In this document: in pieces, positions 1-6,018 of the stretch
Numbering within the stretch: the first letter of the stretch is position 1
Layout: every line of letters begins with the position of its first letter
Assembly (NCBI GenBank): GCA_027067085.1
Contig: JAMOMM010000472.1
Span: 1 to 6,681 of the forward strand
DNA length: 6,681 bases
Direction: 5' to 3'
Source: Hyphomicrobiales bacterium
GTDB lineage: Bacteria; Pseudomonadota; Alphaproteobacteria; Rhizobiales; Aestuariivirgaceae
Notes under the pieces: generated by a model
Databases searched by the model: none
What the model was told of the DNA's origin: nothing
The model's input: the letters and a program-made list of their open reading frames with translations, nothing else
Position numbers and translations under genes: made by a program

Positions 1-930
1 CACCACCGCCTTCTTCGACCCGTGGTGTTTTTATCGGCGTTTTTAGCACTAGTGTCGTTGGCAATTTTTGGATGGATGGAACCGCATGCACGCTATGCCT
101 ATCGCTCAATTATTTTTAATGTCAAAAATGTTGATGTGTTCTATTTGGCCGAAGAAGGCGTTTTTATGCAGGCGGGAACTCGAACGTTTATTTTAGATAA
201 ACTGTCGCGAGAGAATAATACCTTCCAACGGATTTTCCTGTTTGATTATCGTGGCAAAGCAGGGGCAAAAGCCACAACGGCGGTTGATGGTGAATTGATT
301 AAAGTGCCAGGCGTGGTGCGACCTATTTTGCGCTTAAAAGACGGGCATCAGTTACAAATCAAAAAGTGGCCTTCTTTTGATAAAGGCGAGAAGTTGTCGT
401 CCTCATTTGTGAGTACGTTTGATACGTTAGATACACCAGTTGGTAAGATTTCTAAAAAGGCATACCCTGTGCGCGGACGTACAGCGCGTGAATTGACGAT
501 TGTTGAGTTGGTTCAAGAACTGAATAATCCAACGCGGAAAAATCTTAAACGTGCTGAAATGGTGGGCAGTTTGCACAAGCGACTGGTTAATGTTGCCACC
601 ATCTTTATTTTACCGTTTTTGGCGTTGCCCTTTGCGATGGGACGACGACGAGGCCAACGTGGATACCGCTTTGGTCTGGCGTTGATTGTTTTGATTGCCT
701 TCCACGAGGTTATTCAAATTGGTGTGGTTTCAGTAAAAGAGGGTACGTATGGTGCGCTTGCTGCTGTGTGGGCACCGTTCTTTTTATTAGCTGTGTTTTC
801 ATTCTGGCGATTTTGGGTGCTTAGTTTTGTGTTGTCTAAAGATCGTCTTGAACCGATTATTGATCGCGTTTCTGATTTTATCGGGCATGTGAAAAAAGCC
901 ATTTTACCTTCTCGTGAGGGTACGCAATGA
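1..930 (+). CDS. lptF: LptF, LPS export permease (5' end cut off by window)
   Basis: This is the C-terminal 309 residues of an LptF/LptG (YjgP/YjgQ) family permease. LptF pairs with LptG in the inner membrane, and with the LptB ATPase the complex extracts lipopolysaccharide and passes it to the periplasmic LptC/LptA bridge. The frame is open from base 1 (HHRLLRPVVFLS...), so the GTG at 22 is internal; compared with the usual 360-390 residues, the first two membrane helices are missing. What remains fits the family: one helix just after the window start (VVFLSAFLALVSLAIFGW), a soluble periplasmic jellyroll-like stretch, then three C-terminal helices beginning at LVNVATIFILPFLALPFAMG. A basic cytoplasmic loop (GRRRGQRG) lies between the first two of these. 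The stop overlaps the lptG start (ATGA), so the two are translationally coupled. The choice of LptF over LptG rests on order (LptF normally precedes LptG) and is fairly secure. Confidence 0.9.
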   Translation, partial: HHRLLRPVVFLSAFLALVSLAIFGWMEPHARYAYRSIIFNVKNVDVFYLAEEGVFMQAGTRTFILDKLSRENNTFQRIFLFDYRGKAGAKATTAVDGELIKVPGVVRPILRLKDGHQLQIKKWPSFDKGEKLSSSFVSTFDTLDTPVGKISKKAYPVRGRTARELTIVELVQELNNPTRKNLKRAEMVGSLHKRLVNVATIFILPFLALPFAMGRRRGQRGYRFGLALIVLIAFHEVIQIGVVSVKEGTYGALAAVWAPFFLLAVFSFWRFWVLSFVLSKDRLEPIIDRVSDFIGHVKKAILPSREGTQ

Positions 931-2003
931 AACAGATTGGCATGATGATTTCGCGGATGGTTTTTACGCGGTTCGTGGTTATCTTATTGGGTATTTCTAT
1001 TTTTGTTATCACGCTTGAAGTGATCGCTTATGTGGATGATATTTTAGAGGTTCATAACCGTGAACTCATCGGTCTTGGTAAGTATGCTTTGATGCGATTG
1101 CCCGCTACCGTTTCAACATTTATTGGGATGAGTACGTTGCTGGCGTTGTTGCTTACACTGTCAGAGCTTAGCTATCGTGGTGAATTGGTTCCCATTTGGG
1201 CAAGTGGTATGTCACCATTTGGTTTGATTGTTATGCTGACACCTTTAGCCATTTTGCTTGGGGCATTAAACTTTGTTATCAATGATGTGGCGATCCCAAA
1301 AACCGAACCGATTTTGCAAAGCTGGGGTATTGGGGAATATGGCTCTAAAAAGCTTAAAGTTGGTGAGAAAGACCCTATTTGGATGCGATCTGGAACCGAT
1401 ATTTTACGGGCGGTTTCATCTAACCCCAAATCAACTAAGCTTGAGGGCGTGACAATTTTTCGTCGCGACCCAAAAGGGCATTTAACCGAACAGATTATGG
1501 CGGAAAAAGCTGAATTGATGAACGGTCGTTGGGAATTGAACAATGTGATTATTTACTACCGTCAAAACCTCGCACCTAGTCGATTGAATAAATTGATTTA
1601 CTCTGGGGCTTTAAAACCAGCGGCGGCTGGTGCACGTTCGGGCGATCCTGAAGCAATGTCATTGTCGGGTTTGAACTATTTTATCGAGAATGCTGGTTTT
1701 GGTATTCGCCCTGCCCATGTGTATCAAACGTGGTGGCATAAGCGGGTTTCGCTCATCGTATCTGCATTGTTGATGGTGGTTGTTTGTGTGCCGTTGGCAT
1801 CAGGCTTTCGGCGTGGTGGTGGCATTGGTAAAATGTTTGCGATTGGTGTATTGTTGGGTTTCGTGTTCTTTGTATTTGACGGTGTCTCGCTTACACTTGG
1901 TGAGCTAGGTGTGTTGGTGCCGTGGATGGCTGCTTGGTTGCCTGTTGCTATATTTTTGGGGATTGGTTCGTATACTTTGCTTAAAGCAGAGACGGTTACT
2001 TAA
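927..2003 (+). CDS. lptG: LptG, LPS export permease
   Basis: Complete 358-residue LptF/LptG-family permease, the second membrane subunit of the LptB2FG lipopolysaccharide extractor. Three N-terminal helices lie near residues 11-34, 56-80 and 97-118. A periplasmic beta-jellyroll domain of about 150 residues follows (roughly 120-270), and three C-terminal helices lie near 272-292, 302-322 and 333-352. The family signature in the cytoplasmic loop after helix 2 is present (RGELVPIWASGMSPFGL, residues 84-100), the region that couples to LptB. The start ATG at 927 overlaps the lptF stop by ATGA and has a good ribosome site, GAGGG at 916-920, six bases upstream. Length and topology are normal. It is followed by a 38-base gap and the lipid-gene trio on the same strand. 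Confidence 0.92.
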   Translation: MKQIGMMISRMVFTRFVVILLGISIFVITLEVIAYVDDILEVHNRELIGLGKYALMRLPATVSTFIGMSTLLALLLTLSELSYRGELVPIWASGMSPFGLIVMLTPLAILLGALNFVINDVAIPKTEPILQSWGIGEYGSKKLKVGEKDPIWMRSGTDILRAVSSNPKSTKLEGVTIFRRDPKGHLTEQIMAEKAELMNGRWELNNVIIYYRQNLAPSRLNKLIYSGALKPAAAGARSGDPEAMSLSGLNYFIENAGFGIRPAHVYQTWWHKRVSLIVSALLMVVVCVPLASGFRRGGGIGKMFAIGVLLGFVFFVFDGVSLTLGELGVLVPWMAAWLPVAIFLGIGSYTLLKAETVT

Positions 2004-2041
2004 AACCTTTCCTTTTGACCTTATTGAGTGATTAGAATTTA

Positions 2042-3286
2042 ATGAATAAGCAGAGTAAAGTTACCAAAACCCCTGACGATGTTGAGGGCGATAATGCGAG
2101 CGGAGTGGACCACCACTTTGAACCTGTTCTTTGTGTTGTTGGCGACAGTGATATTTCCATTTGGGGCAGAAATAGCGCCGAACGACTGGTGATTCAATTT
2201 GCGCGCAGCGGTGTCTCTGAGACGGTGACACTTGCACAGGCTAGTGATCGTAATGGCCCAGTGATTTTTGTTAAAGCTGATGTCGTCTTAGATCAACCGA
2301 TTGTACTTGCGTTGACTAAGCGCTTGAATCTATTGCTGATGAGCGGTGATGAAGGGGCAAGCGTTCCCGTTGCTGTGGCGACAAATGGGGTAAATGCTAA
2401 AGCCATTGAAGACATATTTGCAGGTGAGCCAGTGCCCGCTGATTTGCCGTTGCTGGTGCGTTCACCTGATGATCTTGATGCTGCTTTTTGGGACAAACTG
2501 CGCAAACGTGAAGTGCCTTACGCGCTGACCTTAACGACAGAGAAAAAACAAGCGATTGAATGGCGCATGTTTATGGGCACGTATAAAGGTGCGACCGATT
2601 TCGTAACGCTTCATGTGTGGCCGCGTCCTGCGTTTTATGTTACCCGTGCGATTGCCCCGACGTTCATTACGCCAAACATGGTAACGACGGTTAGTGCTGT
2701 TATGGTTGTGCTGGCTTATTGGTGGTTTTCTCAAGGTCAATATGGGCTTGGTATTGCTGCTGCATGGATGATGACATTTTTAGATACCGTTGATGGCAAG
2801 TTGGCGCGCACTACGTTAACCGCCAGCAAGTGGGGTGATATATTCGATCATGGGATTGATCTTATTCACCCGCCATTTTGGTATTATGCTTGGGGGCTTG
2901 GGCTGGCGGCCTCTGGTTTCATTTGGAGTGATAGTTATTTTTGGACTGTTTTTGCCGTCATTATGGGCGGTTATGTGGTGCAGCGCATTATGGAAGGTAT
3001 CGCGATCCAATGGCTTGGTTTAGAAATTCATATCTGGCGGCCCATTGATACGTTCTTTCGTAAAATCACCGCGCGAAGAAACCCAAATTTGGCGATCATG
3101 ATGGTGAGTGCCATCATCGGGCGACCTGATTGGGGTTTGTTGGCTGTTGCAGCGTGGACGGTGATTTGTCTGGTGTTGCACGGGGTTCAATTGGTTCAGG
3201 CATTTGCGGTAAAACCCAAAGGTGAGCCGCTACAATCTTGGATGACCAAACCGCAAAGTGCGACGGGTTCTGAGAGTGCAAAATGA
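2042..3286 (+). CDS. CDP-alcohol phosphatidyltransferase with N-terminal degenerate nucleotidyltransferase-like domain
   Basis: A 414-residue membrane enzyme. The C-terminal half carries the full CDP-alcohol phosphatidyltransferase signature DxxDGxxARx8GxxxDxxxD: D248, D251, G252, A255, R256, G265, D269 and D273, the metal and CDP-binding residues. ITPNMVT (209-215), typical of the family, precedes it, and hydrophobic helices lie on both sides (about 212-229, 234-250, 275-294, 299-316, 364-389). Such enzymes displace CMP from a CDP-activated lipid or alcohol with a hydroxyl acceptor at the inner-membrane face. The first ~190 residues are extra: an alternating alpha/beta stretch (RLVIQFARSGV 48-58, VIFVKADVVLD 74-84) arranged like the MobA-like cytidylyltransferase part of inositol-phosphate cytidylyltransferase/DIPP synthase fusions, but without the GGxGTR nucleotide loop. 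It overlaps the next gene by ATGA (3283-3286). The ribosome site is weak (TTGAGTG at 2024-2030). Substrate unknown; the neighbours suggest the CDP-lipid made by the other two genes. Confidence 0.85.
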   Translation: MNKQSKVTKTPDDVEGDNASGVDHHFEPVLCVVGDSDISIWGRNSAERLVIQFARSGVSETVTLAQASDRNGPVIFVKADVVLDQPIVLALTKRLNLLLMSGDEGASVPVAVATNGVNAKAIEDIFAGEPVPADLPLLVRSPDDLDAAFWDKLRKREVPYALTLTTEKKQAIEWRMFMGTYKGATDFVTLHVWPRPAFYVTRAIAPTFITPNMVTTVSAVMVVLAYWWFSQGQYGLGIAAAWMMTFLDTVDGKLARTTLTASKWGDIFDHGIDLIHPPFWYYAWGLGLAASGFIWSDSYFWTVFAVIMGGYVVQRIMEGIAIQWLGLEIHIWRPIDTFFRKITARRNPNLAIMMVSAIIGRPDWGLLAVAAWTVICLVLHGVQLVQAFAVKPKGEPLQSWMTKPQSATGSESAK

Positions 3287-4260
3287 GTGTTGGTCTGATT
3301 ATCAACCCAAAGTCAGGTAAAAAAAGTGGTTATGGTTTAAAGCTGGCCAAAATCCTCCAAGATCGCGGTGCCCAAAATGATGGCGTTGAAGTTAAAACCA
3401 TAAAGGATTTTGGCGAACTGCAAGCCATGATGGATGATTTTGCGGCAAGGCAAATTACCACGCTGTTTATTTCTTCAGGCGATGGCACGGTTCAAGCGAT
3501 CCAAACAGATATTGCTGAACGTAAGCAGTTTGCCAGGCAACCTGCTCTTTGCTTGCTCCCTCATGGCACTACAAATATGACAGCAGCTGATTTAGGCTTT
3601 TCGATTAAATCTTTGGAGCGGCAAGCTGATTTTATTGTTGACCTTGGGCGTGGGAAAAAGCCTAGTGATGTGCGCAAAAGGGCGACGTTGCGGGTGGTTA
3701 ATCCTGCGGATGGCATGACCCGTCACGGCATGTTCCTTGGCACGGGAGCAGCGTGGCAGGGAACGATGTTTTGTCAAACTGATGTCCATAAAACGGGCCT
3801 TAAAGGGGATTGGGCAACGTTTGCAACCTTGGCAACAGCTTTGTTTAAGGCAGCGTTTTTTAAAGCCAATCCAACCGATTTGACCCGTATTGACCGTCCA
3901 TATGAAATGCAAATTGTTGGTGATGGGCAGGTTATGGCAACGGGTGGACAACTGTTGTATTTGGCAACAACGTTACAAAAATTGATATTGGGGATAAAAC
4001 CTTTTTGGGGTGGGGCGAACGGGTCGATGCGTTCAAGCATTATTGGTTATCCACCGCCTAACCTTTTCCGCTGGACGTTGCCTTTAATGCGCGGCAGTGA
4101 AGATCGAAAAGTGCCAGATGGGGCAATAAGCTTTTGTGCTGATACGGTGCTGATTGATACCAAATGCTCTTTTGTTATTGATGGGGAGTTTTTTGATCCA
4201 CCAGCAGATGAGCCTTTACGTATTGAGACGGGGCCGGAGTTTTCTTATGTCTGCGGATAA
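3283..4260 (+). CDS. Lipid kinase of the LCB5/diacylglycerol kinase family
   Basis: A 325-residue soluble or peripheral kinase of the DAGK catalytic/LCB5 family, which phosphorylates the hydroxyl of a lipid (diacylglycerol, ceramide or sphingoid base) with ATP. Visible landmarks are the N-terminal NPKSG (8-12), the nucleotide-binding glycine motif SGDGT (65-69), a second glycine loop LPHGTTN (92-98), and the C-terminal beta-sandwich ending in the family's IDGE (299-302). Length is normal. Two signatures differ from the common bacterial DgkB/YegS form: serine in SGDG (sphingosine kinases also have SGDG) and GTTNMTA in place of GTxNDxA; the usual NEV after GDGT is QAI. The ATG at 3283 overlaps the stop of the phosphatidyltransferase gene, with GAGAG at 3272-3276 as a modest ribosome site. 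With its neighbours it plausibly supplies the lipid phosphate for CTP activation. Diacylglycerol, ceramide and undecaprenol-type substrates cannot be told apart from sequence alone. Confidence 0.85.
   Translation: MSVGLIINPKSGKKSGYGLKLAKILQDRGAQNDGVEVKTIKDFGELQAMMDDFAARQITTLFISSGDGTVQAIQTDIAERKQFARQPALCLLPHGTTNMTAADLGFSIKSLERQADFIVDLGRGKKPSDVRKRATLRVVNPADGMTRHGMFLGTGAAWQGTMFCQTDVHKTGLKGDWATFATLATALFKAAFFKANPTDLTRIDRPYEMQIVGDGQVMATGGQLLYLATTLQKLILGIKPFWGGANGSMRSSIIGYPPPNLFRWTLPLMRGSEDRKVPDGAISFCADTVLIDTKCSFVIDGEFFDPPADEPLRIETGPEFSYVCG
4236..4239 (+). promoter_or_regulatory. Ribosome binding site deciding the start at 4247
   Basis: GGAG lies seven bases before ATG 4247. It selects this start over the in-frame ATG at 4154, which would bury 107 bases of the gene in the kinase gene and add a 31-residue extension with no family resemblance. 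Confidence 0.65.
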
Positions 4261-5149
4261 AAAAACCAACCTGCAATTGGCATTTGTTAAACAGTGTCTA
4301 GAGGCGCAAGTGGCTGATGATATTCATGCAATGGCTGACCACGTGCGCAGTGGTTTTGAAGATGGCGCTGTTGCAGGTGTTTTGGTCTATGGCTCATGCC
4401 TTCGTGGGGTGAGCACGGCTGATAGTTTGATCGATTTTTATGTGTTGGTGCATCGTGCAGATCAGGTGAGTTCGTCGAAATTATCGAGTATGGCGTGTAA
4501 GGTTTTACCGCCTAATGTTTATTATGCAGAAACGGCTTATGAGGAGCGCACTTTGCGAACGAAGTTTGCGGTGCTTGATGTTGAAACTTTTGGCGCGTGG
4601 ATGAAGCCAAAGACTAAGAACCCGTATTTTTGGGCGCGGTTCTCCCAGCCTTGTGGTTTGATGTATTTTAGCGATGAAGAAGCGCGTGATAAAATTGCTA
4701 GTCATATAAGGCAAGCGATTGAAACGATGTATGGTTATTGTTTGAGTTTTGCGGGCAGTGATAAAATGCAAACCACGAAAACTAATGACTTGTGGCAAAA
4801 TGCTTTGATTCATACATACCAAACAGAACTGCGGGCCGAGGGGCCATCGCGCGCGGCTGAAATTGTTGAGCGCAATAGTGAGTATTACCAGAAAATCGCT
4901 CAGTTGTTTAATGATGTGAGAACAAACAAAGCAACGTGGTTTTTACGCCGTGTGCAGGGTAAGACATTTTCTATTTTACGTTTGCTCAAAGCATCAATGA
5001 CATTCACTGGTGGGGCCGATTATTTGGCTTGGAAAATCTCGCGTCACTCAGGCGTTGAAGTGACGTTGAAGCCTTGGCAGCGCCGCCACCCCATCATTGG
5101 TGCGTTGTTTATATTGCCGGGGTTATTACGCAAAGGCGCAATTAAATAG
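4247..5149 (+). CDS. Tam41-like nucleotidyltransferase, probable lipid-phosphate cytidylyltransferase
   Basis: A 300-residue protein from ATG 4247, overlapping the kinase gene by 14 bases. It has a polymerase-beta-type nucleotidyltransferase core: VLVYGSCLRG (45-54) followed by SLIDFYVLV (60-68), where the usual DxD is reduced to one clear acidic residue, D63. The order of later motifs resembles mitochondrial Tam41, the CTP:phosphatidate cytidylyltransferase that makes CDP-diacylglycerol: YGS with IDF, then NVYYAE (90-95), TKFAVLDVETF (105-115, with K106 where Tam41 has IKYGV), and FWARFSQP (128-135, with R131 where Tam41 has AGRLQKP). The C-terminal part contains a conserved-looking basic/aromatic block (RVQGKTFSILRLLKA 235-249; RHSGVEV 266-272; WQRRHP 277-282) and a short hydrophobic stretch (283-294), suggesting membrane association. 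The alignment was made by eye from remembered Tam41 motifs. In context it would turn the kinase's product into a CDP-lipid. An uncharacterised nucleotidyltransferase with another role remains possible. Confidence 0.75.
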   Translation: MSADKKTNLQLAFVKQCLEAQVADDIHAMADHVRSGFEDGAVAGVLVYGSCLRGVSTADSLIDFYVLVHRADQVSSSKLSSMACKVLPPNVYYAETAYEERTLRTKFAVLDVETFGAWMKPKTKNPYFWARFSQPCGLMYFSDEEARDKIASHIRQAIETMYGYCLSFAGSDKMQTTKTNDLWQNALIHTYQTELRAEGPSRAAEIVERNSEYYQKIAQLFNDVRTNKATWFLRRVQGKTFSILRLLKASMTFTGGADYLAWKISRHSGVEVTLKPWQRRHPIIGALFILPGLLRKGAIK

Positions 5150-5165
5150 CCCTTGTCAGGGTCTA
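5147..5165. terminator. Possible bidirectional terminator hairpin between convergent genes
   Basis: TAGCCCT (5147-5153) can pair with AGGG-T-CTA (5158-5165, T5162 bulged) around a TGTC loop. The hairpin covers the stop codons of both convergent genes. Read on the - strand it is followed by TTTAATT, a weak U-rich tail suited to ending the acetyltransferase transcript. On the + strand no T run follows, so termination there is doubtful. Confidence 0.3.
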
Positions 5166-5698
5166 GCGTCCCATCGTGATGGGGACCTGATGAGACCTGA
5201 TGGTTCGGTGCCGTTTGGTGTGATAAAGGCACCCTTTTCGAGTTCTAAATATAGTAAACGCTTGGGGTCATTGGCACCTGGCATTTGTAGCGTGTTTAAC
5301 GGGACTTGCTTAAATCCAACTTTTGCATAATAGGGTGCATCACCAATGAGTATGACGAGTTTATGGCTTGCTTGTTTTGCCGCTGTAATACCATGGCGCA
5401 TGAGCGCAAGGCCAACGCCTGTGGCCTGTTGGTCAGGTTCAACGGCTAAGGGGCCGAGTAAAATTGCTTTTGTTCCTTCTTGGCCTAGATGGATGTTCCA
5501 AAAGCTAATCGTGCCGATTATGCTTCCCGCCGAATTTCTTGCGATGAAAGACAATCCATCAACGGCGGTTTGCCCTTCGCGTAACCGATATGAAGATTTG
5601 GTCCGCCGATCCAAGCCAAATGCGCGGTCGAGTAGCTGTTCAACGAGAGCGTTGTCGAGTTTTGATTGCTGATGAATAGAAAATTGTTGCGAAGTCAT
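5156..5698 (-). CDS. GNAT family N-acetyltransferase, YhbS-like
   Basis: A 180-residue single-domain acetyltransferase of the GNAT fold, resembling the YhbS group (COG3153). These enzymes move an acetyl group from acetyl-CoA to an amine; the acceptor here is unknown. The acetyl-CoA pyrophosphate loop is visible as LGPLAVEPDQQATGVGLALM (81-100), containing QxxGxG (Q91, G94, G96). Strand-helix elements around it follow the fold (GLSFIARN 48-55; IIGTISFWNIH 60-70; KLVILIGDAPYYAKVGF 113-129). I start it at ATG 5698 because AAGGTG (5705-5710 on the - strand) lies six bases upstream. The in-frame GTG at 5707 would start inside that ribosome site, adding only three residues. The gene faces the lipid operon tail to tail with 6 bases between stops, so it is a separate transcription unit and need not share its function. 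Confidence 0.88.
   Translation of the reverse strand: MTSQQFSIHQQSKLDNALVEQLLDRAFGLDRRTKSSYRLREGQTAVDGLSFIARNSAGSIIGTISFWNIHLGQEGTKAILLGPLAVEPDQQATGVGLALMRHGITAAKQASHKLVILIGDAPYYAKVGFKQVPLNTLQMPGANDPKRLLYLELEKGAFITPNGTEPSGLIRSPSRWDARP
5184..5202. repeat. Short tandem repeat in the acetyltransferase 3' end
   Basis: GACCTGATG occurs twice (5184-5192 and 5194-5202) with one base between, inside the codons for the last residues of the acetyltransferase. Next to it CCCATC-GT-GATGGG (5170-5183) is a perfect 6-base inverted repeat, but the 2-base gap is too short for a full hairpin loop. Both lie in the non-conserved C-terminal tail and may be chance. Confidence 0.4.
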
Positions 5699-5704
5699 TT
5701 TGAA

Positions 5705-5710
5705 CACCTT
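5705..5710 (-). promoter_or_regulatory. Ribosome binding site of the acetyltransferase
   Basis: On the - strand this reads AAGGTG, six bases before ATG 5698. It overlaps the alternative GTG start at 5707, which argues against that start. Confidence 0.65.
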
Positions 5711-5892
5711 GATTGCAGCGTTATTGTGGGCTGTTGCAAGATGCGTCGGTTTTACTTATTTGAACGCGATACAGCACAGCCAGTGAAGAGAGTTGTTTTT
5801 TCTAAACCTCTTCGCAAGCCGTTTGGGCTTTGTGTATGTAAAGTTCTCAAGTTCATTTTTTGACATTCGTTAAATTGTTGGCGTCGAAATAA

Positions 5893-5943
5893 CACGATTG
5901 CCACGATACGTCCACATTGAAATATTAAAAAGAAAATATCGTG
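5893..5943. repeat. CACGAT direct and inverted repeats upstream of the hydroxylase promoter
   Basis: CACGAT occurs at 5893-5898 and again at 5902-5907, nine bases apart. Its reverse complement ATCGTG is at 5938-5943. The best arms, CACGATA (5902-5908) and TATCGTG (5937-5943), form a 7-base inverted repeat with 28 bases between. The right arm ends two bases before the -35 box of the promoter at 5946. The placing suggests a regulator binding site, but no regulator gene is present and the motif matches no operator I recognise. Confidence 0.35.
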
Positions 5944-5945
5944 AT

Positions 5946-5974
5946 TTGAAAATGTGCCTTAGTTGCACTATCAT
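5946..5974 (+). promoter_or_regulatory. Predicted sigma70-type promoter for the hydroxylase gene
   Basis: TTGAAA (5946-5951) and TATCAT (5969-5974) are separated by 17 bases; each matches five of six consensus positions. Transcription would begin near 5981, giving a leader of roughly 38 bases before ATG 6019, long enough for the ribosome site and too short for a riboswitch. Confidence 0.55.
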
Positions 5975-6004
5975 GCCGACAATCAGAGCGTAATTAAAGC
6001 TAAA

Positions 6005-6010
6005 AGGTGA
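6005..6010 (+). promoter_or_regulatory. Ribosome binding site of the hydroxylase gene
   Basis: AGGTGA lies eight bases upstream of ATG 6019. It supports that start, which gives a basic N-terminus and no upstream in-frame extension of note. Confidence 0.65.
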
Positions 6011-6018
6011 ACTGGACG

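Larger units (their letters stand above)
5699..6018. other. Divergent intergenic region between the acetyltransferase and hydroxylase genes
   Basis: About 320 bases with no convincing gene. It holds the - strand ribosome site of the acetyltransferase near 5705-5710, a possible stem (GAAGAG at 5785-5790 with CTCTTC at 5808-5813, large T-rich loop), and a T6 run at 5856-5861 that joins a perfect TTGACA (5860-5865) lacking a matching -10. CACGAT repeats and a good rightward promoter complete it. The stretch 5871-5952 is noticeably AT-rich, as expected near promoters. I found no convincing promoter for the acetyltransferase itself. Confidence 0.6.

Noticed and set aside
2015..2041. TTGACC as a promoter for the lipid trio
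   Set aside because: A -10 box at normal spacing would fall on the start codon itself, so this gap is more likely read through from lptG.
4154..4246. Upstream in-frame ATG that would lengthen the Tam41-like protein by 31 residues
   Set aside because: The extension lies wholly inside the kinase gene, has no family resemblance, and the ATG at 4247 has a GGAG ribosome site at good spacing.
5346..5672. 108-residue + strand open frame opposite the acetyltransferase
   Set aside because: The - strand frame carries the clear GNAT motifs; this one is its mirror.
5699..5707. GTG start three codons before the acetyltransferase ATG
   Set aside because: The GTG is part of the AAGGTG ribosome site that serves ATG 5698.
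5785..5833. Stem GAAGAG/CTCTTC and small stem AAGCC/GGCTT as a terminator or small RNA
   Set aside because: The T run is in the loop and not after the stem, the second stem is only five pairs, and no promoter drives them.
5666..5863. Possible 65-residue + strand gene opening in the antisense of the acetyltransferase
   Set aside because: No recognisable family or clear ribosome site, it overlaps the conserved gene start and the intergenic region, and its composition looks random (clustered Cys, Phe and Arg).
5860..5890. Perfect TTGACA as a second promoter
   Set aside because: No TATAAT-like box occurs 16-18 bases downstream; the best AT-rich hexamer is too far away.
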